A DNA stretch of 64,000 bases from Actinophytocola algeriensis (GTDB lineage: Bacteria > Actinomycetota > Actinomycetes > Mycobacteriales > Pseudonocardiaceae), in NCBI RefSeq assembly GCF_014203735.1, contig NZ_JACHJQ010000010.1, positions 248,001 to 312,000 of the forward strand, given 5' to 3'. The notes beneath the pieces were generated by a model. It ran no database searches. It was not told the origin of the DNA and saw only the letters and a program-made list of their open reading frames with translations. A program made the position numbers and the translations under genes. Of the stretch, positions 46,332 to 54,604 are shown piece by piece. Positions within the stretch are counted from its first letter, which is position 1, and the number at the start of each line of letters is the position of its first letter.

Positions 46332-47501
46332 ATGGCGGGTCCCCGCGCTCCCCTGCCGGACCGCGCGCCGGTCGTGGTCATCGGCGGCGGTGTGATCGGC
46401 ACGAGCATCGCGTTCCACCTGGCGGAGGCGGGTGTGCCCGAGGTACTCCTGCTCGAGCGCGGCGAACTCGGTTCCGGGTCGACCTGCCGGGCCGCCGGCG
46501 GGGTCCGCGCCCAGTTCTCCGACGAGTTGAACATCGCACTGGGCGCGCGCAGCCTGGCGGCGTTCACCCGGTTCGGCGAGCGGCCGGGCCAGGAGATCGA
46601 CCTGCACCAGGTCGGCTACCTGTTCCTGCTGTCCACCCCGGAGGACGTGGCGGCGTTCGAACGGGACGTCGCGCTGCAGAACGAACTCGGCGTCGACAGC
46701 AGGATGATCGATGTCGGCGAGGCGCGGCGGCTGTCCCCGCTGATCGACACCGACGGACTGCTGGCGGCCGCGTTCTCCCCGGACGACGGCCACTGCACCC
46801 CGGAGTCGGTGGTACTCGGCTACGCGAGCGCGGCGCGCGGGCTGGGCGCCACCCTCCGCACGGGCACGACCGTCCTCGACATCGAGACCAGAGCCGACCG
46901 CGCGACGGCGGTGGTGACCGACCAGGGCACCGTCGCGACCGGCGCCGTCATCTGCGCGGCAGGCGCGTGGTCGGCGGCCGTCGGCGCGATGGCGGGCGTC
47001 GACCTGCCGGTCACCCCGGTGCGCAGGCAGGTGATGTTCACGGCACCGATGCCCGGCCTGCCCTCGGCGGTGCCGTTCACCATCGACTTCGCGACGTCGT
47101 TCTACTTTCACCGCGAGGGCCGGGGCCTGATGTTCGGCATGTCGGATCCCGCACAGGAACCGGGTTTCCACCTCGACTACTCCGACGCGTGGCTGCCCAG
47201 GGTGGCCGCGGCGATCGAGGCCCGCGCACCCGGACTGCTGGACGTGGGCCTGTCACCGGGGTGGGCGGGGCTGTACGAGGTCACCCCGGACCACAACGCC
47301 CTGATCGGCCGCGCAAGCAGCCCGTCCAACCTGTTCTACGCGACGGGGTTCTCCGGCCACGGCTTCCTGCAGGCCCCGGCCGTCGGCGAGGTGATCAGGG
47401 ACCTCTACCTGGACCGCGACCCGTTCGTCGACGTCCGGCCACTCAGCGCGCAGCGGTTCGCGACCGCGGCGGGCGCCCGCCCCGAGACCCACATCGTGTG
47501 A
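46332..47501 (+). CDS. FAD-dependent oxidoreductase (DAO/sarcosine oxidase beta-like)
   Basis: A 389-residue flavoprotein. N-terminal Rossmann motif VVVIGGGVIGTSIAFHL and then LLLERG, the flavin-contact segment TCRAAGGVRAQF and C-terminal YATGFSGHGFLQAP. The pattern matches the DAO superfamily close to SoxB-like and glycine/sarcosine oxidases, which oxidise secondary or primary amino groups. ATG 46332 follows AAGGGG at 5-6 nt. It is divergent from the main operon and converges on the acyl-CoA synthetase with 12 bp between. It might oxidise an amino acid precursor for the NRPS, or be unrelated. Confidence 0.88.
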   Translation: MAGPRAPLPDRAPVVVIGGGVIGTSIAFHLAEAGVPEVLLLERGELGSGSTCRAAGGVRAQFSDELNIALGARSLAAFTRFGERPGQEIDLHQVGYLFLLSTPEDVAAFERDVALQNELGVDSRMIDVGEARRLSPLIDTDGLLAAAFSPDDGHCTPESVVLGYASAARGLGATLRTGTTVLDIETRADRATAVVTDQGTVATGAVICAAGAWSAAVGAMAGVDLPVTPVRRQVMFTAPMPGLPSAVPFTIDFATSFYFHREGRGLMFGMSDPAQEPGFHLDYSDAWLPRVAAAIEARAPGLLDVGLSPGWAGLYEVTPDHNALIGRASSPSNLFYATGFSGHGFLQAPAVGEVIRDLYLDRDPFVDVRPLSAQRFATAAGARPETHIV

Positions 47502-47513
47502 CGCCGCGCCGCC

Positions 47514-48995
47514 TCACTCGGTGAACAGGACGCGCACGGACTTCCGGTCGATCTTGCCGACGCTGGTCAGCGGTACGGCGTCCAGCACGACCACCTCGCG
47601 CGGATACTTGTACTTCGCCAGCCGCGACCTGGCGAACTCGACCAGCTCGGCGCCGGTCGCCTCCTGACCCGGTGCCAGCTGGACGGCCGCGACCACCTCC
47701 TCGCCGCGTTCCCGGTCGGGTCTCCCGACGCAGGCCGCCACCTGCACCGCGGGGTGCTCGAGCAGCACGTCCTCCACGTCGCGCGGGTAGACGTTGAAGC
47801 CGCCGCGGATGATCAGGTCCTTCATCCGGTCCACGACGTACAGGAAGCCGTCCTCGTCGAGGCGGCCCAGGTCGCCGGTGTGCAGCCAGCCGTCGCGCAC
47901 GGTCCGCGCGGTCAGGTCCGGGTCGTGCCAGTAGCCGAGCATCACCCCGGGACCTCGGACGCAGATCTCGCCCTCCTCCACCACGTTCCCCTCGGGATCG
48001 AGGATGGCCACCTCGGCGTGCGGCAGCGGCTTGCCGACGCTGCCCGGCCGGTGGTCCTCGACCGTCTCGGCCGACACCACCGCGCTGGACTCGGTGAGGC
48101 CGTAGCCCTGCAGGACGGTCACCCCGAAGACCTTCTCGGCCTTCTCCCGCACGGCGGGCGGCAGCGTGGCGCCGCCGGAGCCGAACGACCGCAGCGACGA
48201 CAGGTCGTGGTCGGCGAGCGGCTGGGCGAGCAGCGCCTGGAGCATGGCGGGGACGACCGGGCTCGTCTCCAGCCGGTGCTCGGCGACGAGCGCGAGCCAG
48301 CCGGCCGGGTCGAACCAGCGCTGCAGGACCGACACCGGTCTGCGGTCGGCGTGCAGGCCGCCGATGGTGACGATCAGGCCGTAGGCGTGCGAGAGCGGCA
48401 GCGGCAACAGCGACCGGGTCGTGTCCATGCTCCTGGCGACCGCGCTCAGGCCGCGGCCGGACTCCCACAGCCCGCGATGGCCGAGCATCACGCCCTTCGC
48501 CCGCCCGGTGGTGCCGCCGGTGTAGAGCAGGGCCGCGAGGTCGTCGTCCGCGCGTGGCTCGATGCCGGCCGGCTCGCCGCTTTCCAAGGCGGAGAAGGAC
48601 TCCTCGCCCACCACGAAGGTGGTGATGCCGAGGCCTTCCCCGGCACCGAGGAACAGGCGGGCCAGCTCCGGGCTGATGATCGCGGCCTTCGCCCCGGAGT
48701 CGGTGAGGATGTGCCGCAGCTCCGGCACGGTCTGCAGGAAGATCACCGGGGTCACCACGGCACCCGCCCGCCAGATCGCCCGGTACGAGACGAACACCTC
48801 CGGCGTGTTCATCATCATCACGACCACCCGGTCGCCCGGTGCCACACCGTGTGCGCGCAGGCCGCCCGCGACCCGCGCCGACCGGTCGTGGATCTCCCCC
48901 GAGGTCAGCCACCTGCCCTCGAAGAACAGCGACTCGTAGTCGCCGAGGCGGTCGAAGGCCTGCTCGGCCAGGACGGCGAGGTTGTACTCGGTCAT
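47514..48995 (-). CDS. acyl-CoA synthetase (AMP-forming, FadD-like)
   Basis: A 493-residue ANL-family enzyme. The P-loop reads LLYTGGTTGRAKGV, then GYGLTESSAV, WLHTGDLGRLDEDG, DLIIRGGFNVYP and the C-terminal lysine motif SVGKIDRKSV. These indicate a free-standing acyl-CoA ligase, not a carrier-linked FAAL. ATG 48995 overlaps the stop of the small acyl-CoA dehydrogenase by 4 nt. It is the last gene of the P450-dehydrogenase-dehydrogenase-ligase operon. It would form an acyl-CoA that the dehydrogenases oxidise, either for the lipid tail or for a catabolic route. Confidence 0.92.
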   Translation of the reverse strand: MTEYNLAVLAEQAFDRLGDYESLFFEGRWLTSGEIHDRSARVAGGLRAHGVAPGDRVVVMMMNTPEVFVSYRAIWRAGAVVTPVIFLQTVPELRHILTDSGAKAAIISPELARLFLGAGEGLGITTFVVGEESFSALESGEPAGIEPRADDDLAALLYTGGTTGRAKGVMLGHRGLWESGRGLSAVARSMDTTRSLLPLPLSHAYGLIVTIGGLHADRRPVSVLQRWFDPAGWLALVAEHRLETSPVVPAMLQALLAQPLADHDLSSLRSFGSGGATLPPAVREKAEKVFGVTVLQGYGLTESSAVVSAETVEDHRPGSVGKPLPHAEVAILDPEGNVVEEGEICVRGPGVMLGYWHDPDLTARTVRDGWLHTGDLGRLDEDGFLYVVDRMKDLIIRGGFNVYPRDVEDVLLEHPAVQVAACVGRPDRERGEEVVAAVQLAPGQEATGAELVEFARSRLAKYKYPREVVVLDAVPLTSVGKIDRKSVRVLFTE

Positions 48996-49960
48996 CGCGT
49001 CACCGCCAGCCGCGCGACCTCGTCGTACGCGGACACGTCGTCCCCGAGGAGGAATCTGTCCACTTTGGACCGTCGCCAGTACAGGTGCGCGTCGTGCTCC
49101 CAGGTGAACCCGATGCCGCCGTGCACCTGGATCACCGCCTCCGCCGCCTGTTCGAGGGTGGTGGCCGCGGCCGCCTTCGCGGCGGCCGAGGCCAGTGGCA
49201 GCTCGTCCGGCGCGTGGTCGGCGGCCCACGCCGCCCACCAGACCAGCGAGCGGAGCTGCTCCACCTCGACGTAGGCGTCGACGAGCAGGTGCTTCACCGC
49301 CTGGTAGGAGCCGATCGCACGGCCGAACGCGTACCGCTCCTTCGCGTACGCCACACCGATCTCCAGCACGCGGGCCGCCGCGCCCAGGCCCTCGGCGGCG
49401 AGGATCGTCCTGCCGACGCGCTCGCCGTGGAGCCACCGCTCCGCCGCGTCCGGCACCAGCTCCTCGGTATCGCCGAGGGTGACGTCGCCGAGGCCGCGGG
49501 TCGGGTCGATCGGCTCGCGTGCCGTGACGGTGCCCGGTCCGCAGACCAGCGCCCCGTCCCGCAAGGCGAGGAAGGTGTCGGCGCCGACCGCGTCCAGTAC
49601 GGGCCCGTCGTGGTCGACGACCGCGACGGACCGGTCGCCACCGGCGAGGTCGGCCAGCCGGTCGTCGCCGGCCAGCAGCACGGCCGCCCGCGCGAAGGTC
49701 ACCAGTGACGGACCCGCGAGCAGCCGCCCGGCCTGTTCGGCGACCACGGCGAGGTCGAGGACGCTGCCGCCGCCCCCGCCTGCGTGCTCGGGGATCGTGA
49801 TGGTCGCGAAACCGCTCTTGACCAGCTCCGCCCGGCCGGGCCGCACAGTCGCGCCGTCGTCCAGCATCGCCCTGGCCGCGGCCGGGGAGGCGGTGGCCGA
49901 CAGGAAGTCCCGCGCGGCGTCGGCGAGGTCGCGGTGTTCCTGGTCCAGGTCGAAGTTCAC
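48992..49960 (-). CDS. acyl-CoA dehydrogenase, small subunit type
   Basis: A 322-residue acyl-CoA dehydrogenase, shorter than the usual 380-400. N-terminal helices (DLDQEHRDLADAARDFL), FGRAIGSYQAVKHLLVD and IQVHGGIGFTWEHDAH near the C-terminus. The Glu in FTWEHD is at the place of the catalytic base in FadE29-like subunits. The GTG start overlaps the stop of the neighbouring larger dehydrogenase (GTGA). Size and pairing suggest it forms an alpha2beta2 complex with that protein, as in actinobacterial steroid side-chain dehydrogenases. Confidence 0.9.
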   Translation of the reverse strand: MNFDLDQEHRDLADAARDFLSATASPAAARAMLDDGATVRPGRAELVKSGFATITIPEHAGGGGGSVLDLAVVAEQAGRLLAGPSLVTFARAAVLLAGDDRLADLAGGDRSVAVVDHDGPVLDAVGADTFLALRDGALVCGPGTVTAREPIDPTRGLGDVTLGDTEELVPDAAERWLHGERVGRTILAAEGLGAAARVLEIGVAYAKERYAFGRAIGSYQAVKHLLVDAYVEVEQLRSLVWWAAWAADHAPDELPLASAAAKAAAATTLEQAAEAVIQVHGGIGFTWEHDAHLYWRRSKVDRFLLGDDVSAYDEVARLAVTR

Positions 49961-51183
49961 GGCGTGCCCCTCTCGGCGGCCAGGCTCTCCTTGAACGTCA
50001 CGCCCTTGTCGGCGCGGGGTTCGGCGGGCAGCCCGAGGACGCGTTCGCCGATGATGTTGCGCAGCACCTGGTCGGTGCCGCCCGCGATCGCCATGCCGGG
50101 GAGCCCGGCCTGCAGCTCCTGCCAGAACCCGCCCGCCACGCGCGCGTCGGCGCCGAGCACGCGCACCGCGAGGTCGGCAAGGTCGCGTGCCGATCGCGTG
50201 CCGGAGAGCTTCCCGGCCGACGCCTCCGGGCCGGGCAGCTCACCGCGGCTGATCCTGGAGAGCTGGCGGTAGCCGGTGTACCGGGCGCCGAGCACGGCGA
50301 CGTACGCCTTTCCCAGCTGCTGCCGGACCAGCGCCTGCCGGTCGGGCGACAGCGCGCCGAGGTGCTCCGCGACGTGCCGGGCGACGGTCTCCGCACGAGG
50401 GCCGATGCCGGTGCCACCGCCACCCAGCGAGAGCCGCTCGCTCATCAGGGTCGTCAGCGCGACGCGCCAGCCGTCGCCGACGTCACCGAGCCGTTCGGCG
50501 TCGGGGATCACCACGTCGTCGAAGAAGACCTCGTTGAAGTCCGCGCCGCCGCTCATCTGCCGCAGCGGCCGCACGGTGACGCCGGGTGCCTTCATGTCGA
50601 CCACGAACATGGTGAGCCCTCGGTGTTTGGGCACGTCCGGGTCGGTCCTGGTGAGCAGGATGCCGTAGTCGGACTGGTGGGCGCGGGTCGTCCACACCTT
50701 CTGGCCGTTGACCAGCCAGTGGCTGTTGTCACCGCCGTTGTCGCTGTCACCGCCGCGGACGGCCCTCGTGCGCAGCCCGGCGAGGTCGCTGCCCGCGGCG
50801 GGTTCGCTGAACAGCTGGCACCAGATGTCGTCGGCGCGGAGCAGCCGCTTGAGGTAGCGCTGCTTCTGGTCGGCGCTGCCGTGCACGATCACGGTCGGCC
50901 CGCACATGCCGATGCCGATGAGGTTGATCAGCGGCGGGAGGTCGAGCCGCGACATCTCCTGGTCGATGATCGCCTGCTGCATTGGTGTGCCGCCGCGGCC
51001 GCCCGCCTCGACGGGCCAGGTGACGCCGACGAACCCGGCGTCGTACAGGGTGGCCTGCCAGGTCCTGGCGGTCCCGGTGTCCCAGACCGTGTCCCGGTCG
51101 GTGCCGTCGTCGCGGTGCTGCTCGAGGAACGCACGCACCTCGGCGCGCCAGGCGGCTTCTTCCCGCGTGTCGTCGAAGTCCAT
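49957..51183 (-). CDS. acyl-CoA dehydrogenase, large subunit type
   Basis: A 408-residue acyl-CoA dehydrogenase. Motifs: EPAAGSDLAGLRT, WLVNGQKVWTTRAHQSDYG, MFVVDMKAPGVTVRPL and GGTDQVLRNIIGERVLGLP. Where single-chain family members have the base Glu (EGT), this protein has AGGT, so it may lack its own catalytic base and rely on the partner encoded next to it. ATG 51183 is 2 nt after the P450 stop, so all four genes are coupled. The low-complexity insert DSDNGGDN near residue 150 is unusual. Confidence 0.9.
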   Translation of the reverse strand: MDFDDTREEAAWRAEVRAFLEQHRDDGTDRDTVWDTGTARTWQATLYDAGFVGVTWPVEAGGRGGTPMQQAIIDQEMSRLDLPPLINLIGIGMCGPTVIVHGSADQKQRYLKRLLRADDIWCQLFSEPAAGSDLAGLRTRAVRGGDSDNGGDNSHWLVNGQKVWTTRAHQSDYGILLTRTDPDVPKHRGLTMFVVDMKAPGVTVRPLRQMSGGADFNEVFFDDVVIPDAERLGDVGDGWRVALTTLMSERLSLGGGGTGIGPRAETVARHVAEHLGALSPDRQALVRQQLGKAYVAVLGARYTGYRQLSRISRGELPGPEASAGKLSGTRSARDLADLAVRVLGADARVAGGFWQELQAGLPGMAIAGGTDQVLRNIIGERVLGLPAEPRADKGVTFKESLAAERGTP

Positions 51184-51185
51184 GT

Positions 51186-52529
51186 TCAGTTCCTGATCAG
51201 GGTGATGGGGAGGCCGTCCTTGGGGAACGGCAGGGAGTGGTTGTCCATCGGCGGCACGTAGCCGGGATCGACGCGCCAGTGGTACCCGCGCAGCAGCCGG
51301 TGCATGATCGCCTTGACCTCCAGGCCCGCGAAGTGCATCCCGATGCACTTGTGCACACCGCCACCGAACGGCTCCCACGCGAACCGGTGCGACTTGTCCT
51401 CGCGGCGTTCCGGCGAGAACCGGCCGGGGTCGAACTCCTCGGGGTTCGTCCAGTAGTCGGCCATGAGGTGGGTGAACTGGATGCCGAGCGCGACGCTGGT
51501 GTCCGCCGGGATGCGCACGCCCTGGACGACCGTGTCCTTGACCGTGTGGCGGACCAGCACCGGGACGGGCGCCCGCAGCCGGAGGGCCTCGCGCATCACC
51601 AGGTCGAGGGAGACCAGGCCTTCCAGCTCCGCCGCGGACGGTGCGGGCCCGAGGGCCTCGGCTTCGGTGCGGCACCGTTCCTGCCACGCCGGGTGCTGGC
51701 CGAGGTACTGCAGCATCGTGGCGGTGGTGATGGTGGAGGTGTCGTGCGCCGCCATCATCAGGAACACCATGTGGTTGACGACGTCGTCGTCGGTGAAGCG
51801 GTCGCCGTCGTCGGTCTCGATGTGGCAGAGCACGGAGAAGATGTCGTCGGTCTGGTTCGCGCGCTTGGCGGGCAGGTAGTGGCGGAGGAAGCTCTCCAGC
51901 ACCTTGCGGCCGCGGTAGGCCCTCCCCCACCGGGTGCCGGGCACGTTCGCCCGGATGATCCCCGCGGCGGCCTGGACGCAGGCGATGAACGCCTTGTTGA
52001 CCCGGTCCATCTCGGCCTGGCTGGTGTCCCGCGCGCCACCCATGAACAGGTCCGCCGCGATGTCCAGCGTCAGCTGCTTGAGCCGCCAGTACGCCGGGAA
52101 CTCCTTGCCCGTCTCCCAGGCCGTCATCCCGTGCTCGATGGCCGGGTGCAGCCTGCGGGTGTAGGTCTCGAGCCGCGGCCGGACGAAGGCCTCCTGCATG
52201 ATCCGCCGGTGCCCCAGGTGCTCGTCGAAGTCGATGAGCATGAGGCCGCGGTGGAAGAAGGGTCCCACGAGCTGCGACCAGGCAGGCTGGTTGGCGAACG
52301 CCTTGTCCTTGTTCTGCAGTGCCTCGCCGCAGGCGTCGGGCCCGAGCAGCATGGCCGCGTTCGTGTTGAGCGTCCGGAAAGGCGCGACGGGCCCGTAGCG
52401 CTCCCAGTGGCGCCGGTACAGGCCGACCGGGTCCTTCGCGTACTCGAGGACCTGACCGATGAAGGGCAGGCCGCGGTCGTCGCGGCGCAGCACCGGAATC
52501 GGTCGTGGTTCGAGGGTTTCGGCCGTCAT
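51186..52529 (-). CDS. cytochrome P450
   Basis: A 447-residue P450. I-helix AAHDTST, ExxR as REALR, haem loop FGGGVHKCIGMHF with the thiolate Cys. It resembles the P450 at 12259-13692 in haem loop and C-terminus (DGLPI). It is the first gene of the operon with two acyl-CoA dehydrogenases and an acyl-CoA ligase, a layout like the steroid side-chain igr region (cyp125-fadE28-fadE29). Its own sequence lacks the usual CYP125 FGxGxHFCLG form, so it may act on fatty acids or another terpenoid. ATG 52529 follows AGGTGAG. Confidence 0.92.
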   Translation of the reverse strand: MTAETLEPRPIPVLRRDDRGLPFIGQVLEYAKDPVGLYRRHWERYGPVAPFRTLNTNAAMLLGPDACGEALQNKDKAFANQPAWSQLVGPFFHRGLMLIDFDEHLGHRRIMQEAFVRPRLETYTRRLHPAIEHGMTAWETGKEFPAYWRLKQLTLDIAADLFMGGARDTSQAEMDRVNKAFIACVQAAAGIIRANVPGTRWGRAYRGRKVLESFLRHYLPAKRANQTDDIFSVLCHIETDDGDRFTDDDVVNHMVFLMMAAHDTSTITTATMLQYLGQHPAWQERCRTEAEALGPAPSAAELEGLVSLDLVMREALRLRAPVPVLVRHTVKDTVVQGVRIPADTSVALGIQFTHLMADYWTNPEEFDPGRFSPERREDKSHRFAWEPFGGGVHKCIGMHFAGLEVKAIMHRLLRGYHWRVDPGYVPPMDNHSLPFPKDGLPITLIRN

Positions 52530-52623
52530 TGGCTCACCTCGCGCTGGTGCGGCAGCGGTCGAGCCAAGCCTGATTCAGGAAGGACGTCCTGTCAACCTTG
52601 GTCCGGTGTGGCATCGTGAGCAC
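52530..52623. promoter_or_regulatory. divergent promoter with TetR operator candidate
   Basis: On the minus strand a perfect TTGACA (52595-52590) is followed after 17 bp by CAGGCT (52572-52567), a plausible -35/-10 pair for the P450 operon. The exact palindrome AGGACGTCCT (52581-52590) lies in the spacer and overlaps the -35 edge, as expected of a repressor operator. The divergent TetR gene is the obvious candidate. Confidence 0.65.
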
Positions 52624-53235
52624 ATGGCTGTGCGGTCAGGGGTGTACCGGGGTGTCAGCGCCGAAGAGCGCGCCGCCGCCCGGCGGTCCCGGCTGCTCGA
52701 GGCGGCGCTCGCGGTGTGGGCGGACGAGGACACCAGGACGACGATGACCGCCGTGTGCGCGGCGGCCGGCCTGTCGGAGCGGTACTTCTACGAGAGCTTC
52801 ACCGGGCTCGACGCGCTGCAGGAAGCGCTGATGAACGAGATCGCCGCCGAGATCGAGGAGACGAGCAGGCGCGCGGCCGACCAGGCGGGCTCGGATCCGG
52901 AGAAGCGGGTGCGCGCGTCGATCCGCGCGTTCGTGCAGCTGCTGCTCGACGACCCCCGGAAGGGCCGGGTCGCCATCGTGGAGTCGGTCGCCGTCCCGAA
53001 GCTGCGCAGACGCCGGACCGAACTGCTGCGCCACCTGGCCCACCAGTCCGCGGTTGAGGCCCGAGAACACCTCCGCACCCCCGGCCGCACCGAGAACGAG
53101 GACGAGACCGCGGGCCTGCTGTTCATCGGCGGCATGGCCGAACTGGTCACCGCCTGGCTGGACGGCGCACTGACGGCGTCCGCCGACGAGATCGTCGACG
53201 CGGCGTCGCGGTCCCTGCTCGGTCTCTATCGCTGA
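52624..53235 (+). CDS. TetR-family regulator
   Basis: A 203-residue one-domain regulator. The N-terminal HTH covers about residues 20-60 (LLEAALAVWADEDTRTTMTA, then AAAGLSERYFYESF), and a helical ligand domain follows. Divergent from the P450-acyl-CoA dehydrogenase operon with 94 bp between. It probably represses that operon and is induced by an acyl-CoA or the P450 substrate. The ribosome site before ATG 52624 is weak. Confidence 0.9.
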   Translation: MAVRSGVYRGVSAEERAAARRSRLLEAALAVWADEDTRTTMTAVCAAAGLSERYFYESFTGLDALQEALMNEIAAEIEETSRRAADQAGSDPEKRVRASIRAFVQLLLDDPRKGRVAIVESVAVPKLRRRRTELLRHLAHQSAVEAREHLRTPGRTENEDETAGLLFIGGMAELVTAWLDGALTASADEIVDAASRSLLGLYR

Positions 53236-53269
53236 ACCGGACCGCTCGCGACGATAACTCATGGTTTCG

Positions 53270-53318
53270 TTGAAGTTACGGTCGGATACGTATACGCTCC
53301 GTTCTGGGAGCGCTCCCA
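53270..53318 (+). promoter_or_regulatory. LPMO promoter with CebR-type operator
   Basis: TTGAAG (53270-53275), a 17-bp spacer and TACGCT (53293-53298) form a promoter. Seven bases further is TGGGAGCGCTCCCA (53305-53318), a perfect 14-bp palindrome identical to the operator of the cellobiose-responsive LacI-family repressor CebR of Streptomyces. Binding at about +1 would block transcription. This predicts induction of the LPMO by cello-oligosaccharides. Confidence 0.85.
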
Positions 53319-53361
53319 TCGCGGGCACATTCTGATCAGCCGGAGAATGGAGGCTTCACTT

Positions 53362-54021
53362 ATGCGTATGCGCACAAACTCCGGATCCATCGCCAGACGG
53401 CGGGGGTTCCTCGCTCTGGTCATCGGTACGATGGCCTGCCTGTTCGTCTTCACCCCGACAGCGTCGGCACACGGCACGATCGTCGATCCCGCCTCGCGTG
53501 CCTACCAGTGCTGGCGTGACTGGGGCAGCCACCACATGGATCCGGCCATGCAACAGCAGGATCCCATGTGCTACCGGGCTTTCCAGGCCAACCCCGACAC
53601 CATGTGGAACTGGATGAGCGCGCTGCGGGACGGCCTCGGCGGGAATTTCCAGGGCTCGACCCCCGACGGGCAACTGTGCAGCAACGGCCTGGCACGCAAC
53701 AACTCCCTGAACTCCCCGGGGCAGTGGAAGAGCAAGACCATCAGCAACAACTTCACGATGCACCTGTACGACCAGGCCAGTCATGGTGCGGACTTCTTCC
53801 GGGTCTACATCAGCAAGAACGGGTTCAACCCCGCCACCCAGTCCCTGGGTTGGGGAAACCTCGATTTCATCATGCAAACCGGCCGCTACCCACCGGCCAC
53901 CGACATCACGTTCAATGTCCAGACCTCTGGATATACTGGACAGCACGTCATCTTCACGATCTGGCAGGCCTCACACCTCGACCAGACCTACATGTGGTGC
54001 AGCAACGTGAACTTCGGCTGA
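53362..54021 (+). CDS. AA10 lytic polysaccharide monooxygenase
   Basis: A 219-residue secreted copper enzyme that cleaves chitin or cellulose oxidatively. Signal peptide about 1-36 with a Tat-like RRRGFLAL core. Cleavage after ASA exposes His37 (HGTIVDPASRAYQCW), the first half of the histidine brace. The second His is in ASHGADFFRVYISK, and the C-terminal CSNVNF holds the axial aromatic. The catalytic domain stands alone without a carbohydrate-binding module. ATG 53362 has GGAGG 8 nt upstream, preferred to ATG 53347, whose GGAGA is too close. The CebR-like operator favours a cellulose-related role. Confidence 0.95.
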   Translation: MRMRTNSGSIARRRGFLALVIGTMACLFVFTPTASAHGTIVDPASRAYQCWRDWGSHHMDPAMQQQDPMCYRAFQANPDTMWNWMSALRDGLGGNFQGSTPDGQLCSNGLARNNSLNSPGQWKSKTISNNFTMHLYDQASHGADFFRVYISKNGFNPATQSLGWGNLDFIMQTGRYPPATDITFNVQTSGYTGQHVIFTIWQASHLDQTYMWCSNVNFG

Positions 54022-54035
54022 CCGACCGAAATTCG

Positions 54036-54072
54036 GGAACCCGGCGCCGGCCCCTGGCCGGCGCCGGGTTCC
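54036..54072 (+). terminator. strong hairpin terminator after the LPMO gene
   Basis: A perfect 17-bp stem (54036-54052 with 54056-54072, GC-rich, ends GGAAC/GTTCC) with a 3-nt loop, 14 bp after the LPMO stop. There is no U-tract, as is common in high-GC actinomycetes. Confidence 0.85.
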
Positions 54073-54190
54073 TTCGCTCGATGCCCCGGTGCTACATGAC
54101 GGCACTTATCCGCGGCTTAGCCTCGATGTAGGCCCGGTCGGCAGGCTTCCCCCTGTCAATCGAACTCCACGGATGATCGGGGGATCTCCC

Positions 54191-54604
54191 ATGCGTAAGA
54201 AGTACCTGCTCGCACCGCTCGCCGCCGCCGCGCTGGCCACGACCGCGTTCACCGGTGTCGCCGGTGCGGACACCGTCGGCACGATGGCCGCTCGGGACGG
54301 CAAGTGTGACAACCTCGAGTTCTGCCTGTACTACAACAGTGAGCTGGGTGGCTCGGTGTCTGACTTCGACCAGCGGGTCAGCGACTTCGCGAACTACGTG
54401 TTCAAGGGGCCGGGTGCCGGCCAGGGCCAGTCGGTGAAGAACAACGCCGCGTCGGCGTGCAACAAGACGGGCCGCTACACCGCCCGCGTGTACTACAACT
54501 CCAACTACAAGGGCGTGTACGACGACATCCCGCCCTACACCTGCTACAACCTGACCAGGACCTACAACGAGAACGCGTCCTTCCAGTGGCTCGTGGTGGC
54601 CTGA
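54191..54604 (+). CDS. secreted peptidase inhibitor I36-like (beta/gamma-crystallin fold) protein
   Basis: A 137-residue exported small protein. Signal peptide about 1-26 (KKYLLAPLAAAALATTAF, then AGA). The mature part has four Cys (CDN, EFCLYYN, ACN, YTCYN) and the FCLYYNSELGGS and ARVYYNSNYKG strands typical of I36/SMPI-like inhibitors. It probably inhibits a metalloprotease or is a structural extracellular protein. Its 3' end overlaps the 3' end of the opposing AfsR-like gene by 43 bp. GGGGG lies about 8 nt before the ATG. Confidence 0.88.
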   Translation: MRKKYLLAPLAAAALATTAFTGVAGADTVGTMAARDGKCDNLEFCLYYNSELGGSVSDFDQRVSDFANYVFKGPGAGQGQSVKNNAASACNKTGRYTARVYYNSNYKGVYDDIPPYTCYNLTRTYNENASFQWLVVA

